A stretch of 64,000 nucleotides of DNA, taken from assembly GCA_963804045.1 (NCBI GenBank), contig CAWDOR010000002.1:62001-126000 (forward strand). The letters are read 5' to 3'. This DNA comes from Rhodoblastus sp963804045 (lineage in GTDB: Bacteria > Pseudomonadota > Alphaproteobacteria > Rhizobiales > Beijerinckiaceae). This document shows positions 62,383-64,000 of the stretch, piece after piece; within the stretch, counting starts at the first letter, position 1; the number at the start of each line of letters is the position of its first letter. The translations under genes were made by a program, and so were the position numbers. The notes under the pieces were generated by a model. It did no database searches, was not told where the DNA came from, and saw only the letters and a list, made by a program, of their open reading frames with translations.

Positions 62383-63459
62383 TTATTTCAGGCTAACGCC
62401 CAGAATTTTCTCATAGAAGGCGGCGATCTTCGCCGCCTCTTGCGCAATATCATGTTGCGCGAGCGCTTTCTCGCGCCCACGCGCGCCCATCGCCGCCGCC
62501 TTTGCCGGATCGGCGAGCAGCGGTTCGATCGCCGCGGCCAGGGCGTCCGCGTCATCGGGCCCCACCAGGAAACCGGTGTCGCCCTCGGCGACCAGTTGCG
62601 CCGCCGCGCCGACGCGGGTCGCGACCACCGCGGTTCCGCTGGCCATGGCTTCGAGCGGCGTCAGGCCAAACCCCTCCCAGCGCATGGGCGCCACATAGAC
62701 GCTGACCAGGGCGAACCAATAGGGCATTGTTTCGCGGTCCTGCTCGCCGAGAAATCTTATGCGCCCGGTCAGCCCCGCCGCCGCGATTTTCTCCTTCAGA
62801 CCGGCGACGAACGCCTCATTGTCCGGGGTGGTCAGGCCAGTCAGCAGCAGCGTCGCCTCGGGATATTTCGGCAACAGGGCAATCGCAGCCTCGACCAGCA
62901 CATCCGTGCCTTTTTGCGCGCGGATGCGGCCGAAGGCGCCCAGACCGAAAGAGCCGGGCAAGCCCGCCTCGCGCCAGGCGGCGGCGCGATCCGCCAGCGG
63001 CTTGAAACGCCCGACATCGACGCCATGATGAATGATGACGCAGGGGACTTCGAGATAGGCGGCCGAGCCCTCGGAGGTGGCGACCACCCCGTCGATCCGC
63101 CTGAGCATCCAGCGGGTGAAAGCGCTCTGGCGGCGTTGGCCGGCCCAGGTGAAAACGATCTTCCATTTCTGCCGCAGCACTTGGCGCAGCAACAGGCCGA
63201 CGATCAATTCGTCATTGCGCCGCGCGTGCCACAGCCGGAAGTTTCCGCGCGGCGGCTTGGACCAGCCGCGCGAAAAAATCTGACGGAAACGGATTTGCGG
63301 GACGTCTGGCGGCAGATGGGCGCCGACGCAGGCGACCGCGCCGAGCCGCGCCATATAAGGCGCCAGCGCCAGAATGGTTGAAGTCACGCCGGAATAGCGT
63401 CGATGCAGATTGGGCGTGACGACCAGGAGCCGGCGCAGATCGGGCGCAACCGCAGCCAT
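62383..63459 (-). CDS. Glycosyltransferase family 4, LpcC-like core mannosyltransferase
   Basis: A 358-residue GT-B enzyme. The acceptor domain starts LLVVTPNLHRRYSGVTSTILALAP; the donor domain begins GAFGRIRAQKGTDVLVEA and carries the GT4 E-x7-E motif (RWEGFGLTPLEAMASGTAVVAT). Overall it looks like rhizobial LpcC, which adds mannose to the Kdo of the LPS core. ATG 63459 is preferred over 63471. It starts just after the stop of the upstream partial gene on the same strand and converges on the IHF-like gene. Confidence 0.85.
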   Translation of the reverse strand: MAAVAPDLRRLLVVTPNLHRRYSGVTSTILALAPYMARLGAVACVGAHLPPDVPQIRFRQIFSRGWSKPPRGNFRLWHARRNDELIVGLLLRQVLRQKWKIVFTWAGQRRQSAFTRWMLRRIDGVVATSEGSAAYLEVPCVIIHHGVDVGRFKPLADRAAAWREAGLPGSFGLGAFGRIRAQKGTDVLVEAAIALLPKYPEATLLLTGLTTPDNEAFVAGLKEKIAAAGLTGRIRFLGEQDRETMPYWFALVSVYVAPMRWEGFGLTPLEAMASGTAVVATRVGAAAQLVAEGDTGFLVGPDDADALAAAIEPLLADPAKAAAMGARGREKALAQHDIAQEAAKIAAFYEKILGVSLK

Positions 63460-63473
63460 GTTCGACGGCAAGG

Positions 63474-64000
63474 TCAGTGGGTCGGGACGACGGCGGCGCT
63501 GGCCAGCTTGCGCGCCTGCTCTTTCGCGGCGCGTTCCTGCGCCGCCTGCTTGTCGCCGACGGCTTTGGCCGCTTTCGCCGTCGTTTCCCTGGCGGGCGGG
63601 GTGATCGTTTTGGCGAGTCTTTTCGTCTCGGGCTTTTTTGCGACCGGCGCGGCGGCGATTGGCGCGGGCGTTTCCGCCTTCGTGCTCTCGCCCTCGGATT
63701 TCGCGGGCTGTTTGTCGAAAGACATCAGCGAGGCGATCTTGTCGCGCGAGGCGCCGAGCGTATCTGCGGCGAGGTTTGCGACCGGCGGCTGGGCGTCGCG
63801 CCGCGCGCGGGCCTCCGCCTCGTCATGGGCCTTGGCGACGGCTTCGTCACGGGCTTGCGCTTGCGCCATTTTCACCGCCACGGCGAGAGGCGCCTGGCGA
63901 ACCTTCTGGCCCTTGCCGCCATCCAGAGCCAGCTCGACCGGGGGAACCAGGGCGTCGGGACGGCTGACCTCCTCGATGCGATTGGCGAAGACCGGATGCT
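63474..64000 (-). CDS. Unknown protein, 3' part, running off the window
   Basis: The frame is open from the right edge to 63474, giving at least 175 codons of the C-terminal part. It is rich in Ala, Lys, Glu and Pro and predicted disordered (EAEARARRDAQPP, KAETPAPIAAAPVAKKPE). Nearer the edge the sequence is more ordered (HPVFANRIEEVSRPDALVP). I do not recognise it. It is just upstream of the glycosyltransferase gene and may share its transcript, which would place it in surface polysaccharide or envelope biology. Confidence 0.55.
   Translation of the reverse strand, partial: HPVFANRIEEVSRPDALVPPVELALDGGKGQKVRQAPLAVAVKMAQAQARDEAVAKAHDEAEARARRDAQPPVANLAADTLGASRDKIASLMSFDKQPAKSEGESTKAETPAPIAAAPVAKKPETKRLAKTITPPARETTAKAAKAVGDKQAAQERAAKEQARKLASAAVVPTH

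Overview
The window looks like chromosome from a GC-rich alphaproteobacterium, most likely of the order Hyphomicrobiales (Rhizobiales). The signs are codon use rich in GCC/GGC/CGC, a rimP-nusA-ylxR-infB-rbfA-truB operon, a YlxR protein fused to an L7Ae-like domain, an Rrf2 regulator, a long two-domain-sized dCTP deaminase, an LpcC-like mannosyltransferase and a consensus parS site. I cannot name the genus from the sequence alone.

Layout. 1-13.8 kb: end of an ETF-quinone oxidoreductase gene, a glutamate-synthase-like flavoprotein, two MFS transporters, a small catabolic cluster (MFS, FAH-family hydrolase, tautomerase, TetR), an M48 lipoprotein peptidase, an SNase-like protein, tRNA-Arg(CCT), a small secreted protein, an XRE regulator and a sorbosone-dehydrogenase-like protein. 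12.4-19.8 kb: the translation/transcription operon rimP-nusA-ylxR-infB-rbfA-truB on the minus strand, with a terminator-like hairpin in its leader. 20-30.6 kb: L,D-transpeptidase, kdsD, a perfect parS site in a 520-bp gene-free stretch, cupin, LysR, 3-hydroxyisobutyryl-CoA hydrolase, Rrf2, AmpG-like permease, phosphoglucomutase and a large membrane protein. 30.7-45.8 kb: nadABC behind two matching palindromic operators, a TPR protein, two NTF2-like proteins, ilvC, a PagL-like outer membrane deacylase, a periplasmic methionine-sulfoxide repair operon (msrB-dipZ-msrA), an unusual NRAMP transporter, yacG-maf-infA and a phasin-like protein.

45.9-56.9 kb is a genomic island integrated in tRNA-Phe(GAA). 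The intact tRNA 3' end forms attL, and a 19-bp near copy (one G short) forms attR about 10.9 kb away. Copies of GCGGGTA lie just inside both ends and are probable integrase arm sites. The island carries a P4-type integrase, an excisionase-like HTH protein, a primase-polymerase/DUF3987 gene broken by a single-base frameshift, a striking 16-bp inverted repeat made of CTGACA units, and an XRE regulator divergent from a six-gene cargo operon. The cargo ends with a protein bearing a diadenylate-cyclase-like (DAC) domain, a patatin-like phospholipase (CapV type) and a CD-NTase. The last two form a minimal CBASS anti-phage system. The linked DAC-like protein and a 36-residue membrane peptide in front of it make this the most interesting locus in the window.

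56.9-64 kb: a decayed second integrase, tRNA-Gly(CCC), a DUF4145 protein, dcd, groES-groEL with a visible promoter, CIRCE operator and terminator, an IHF/HU-family protein, a glycosyltransferase and the 3' end of an unknown gene running off the window.
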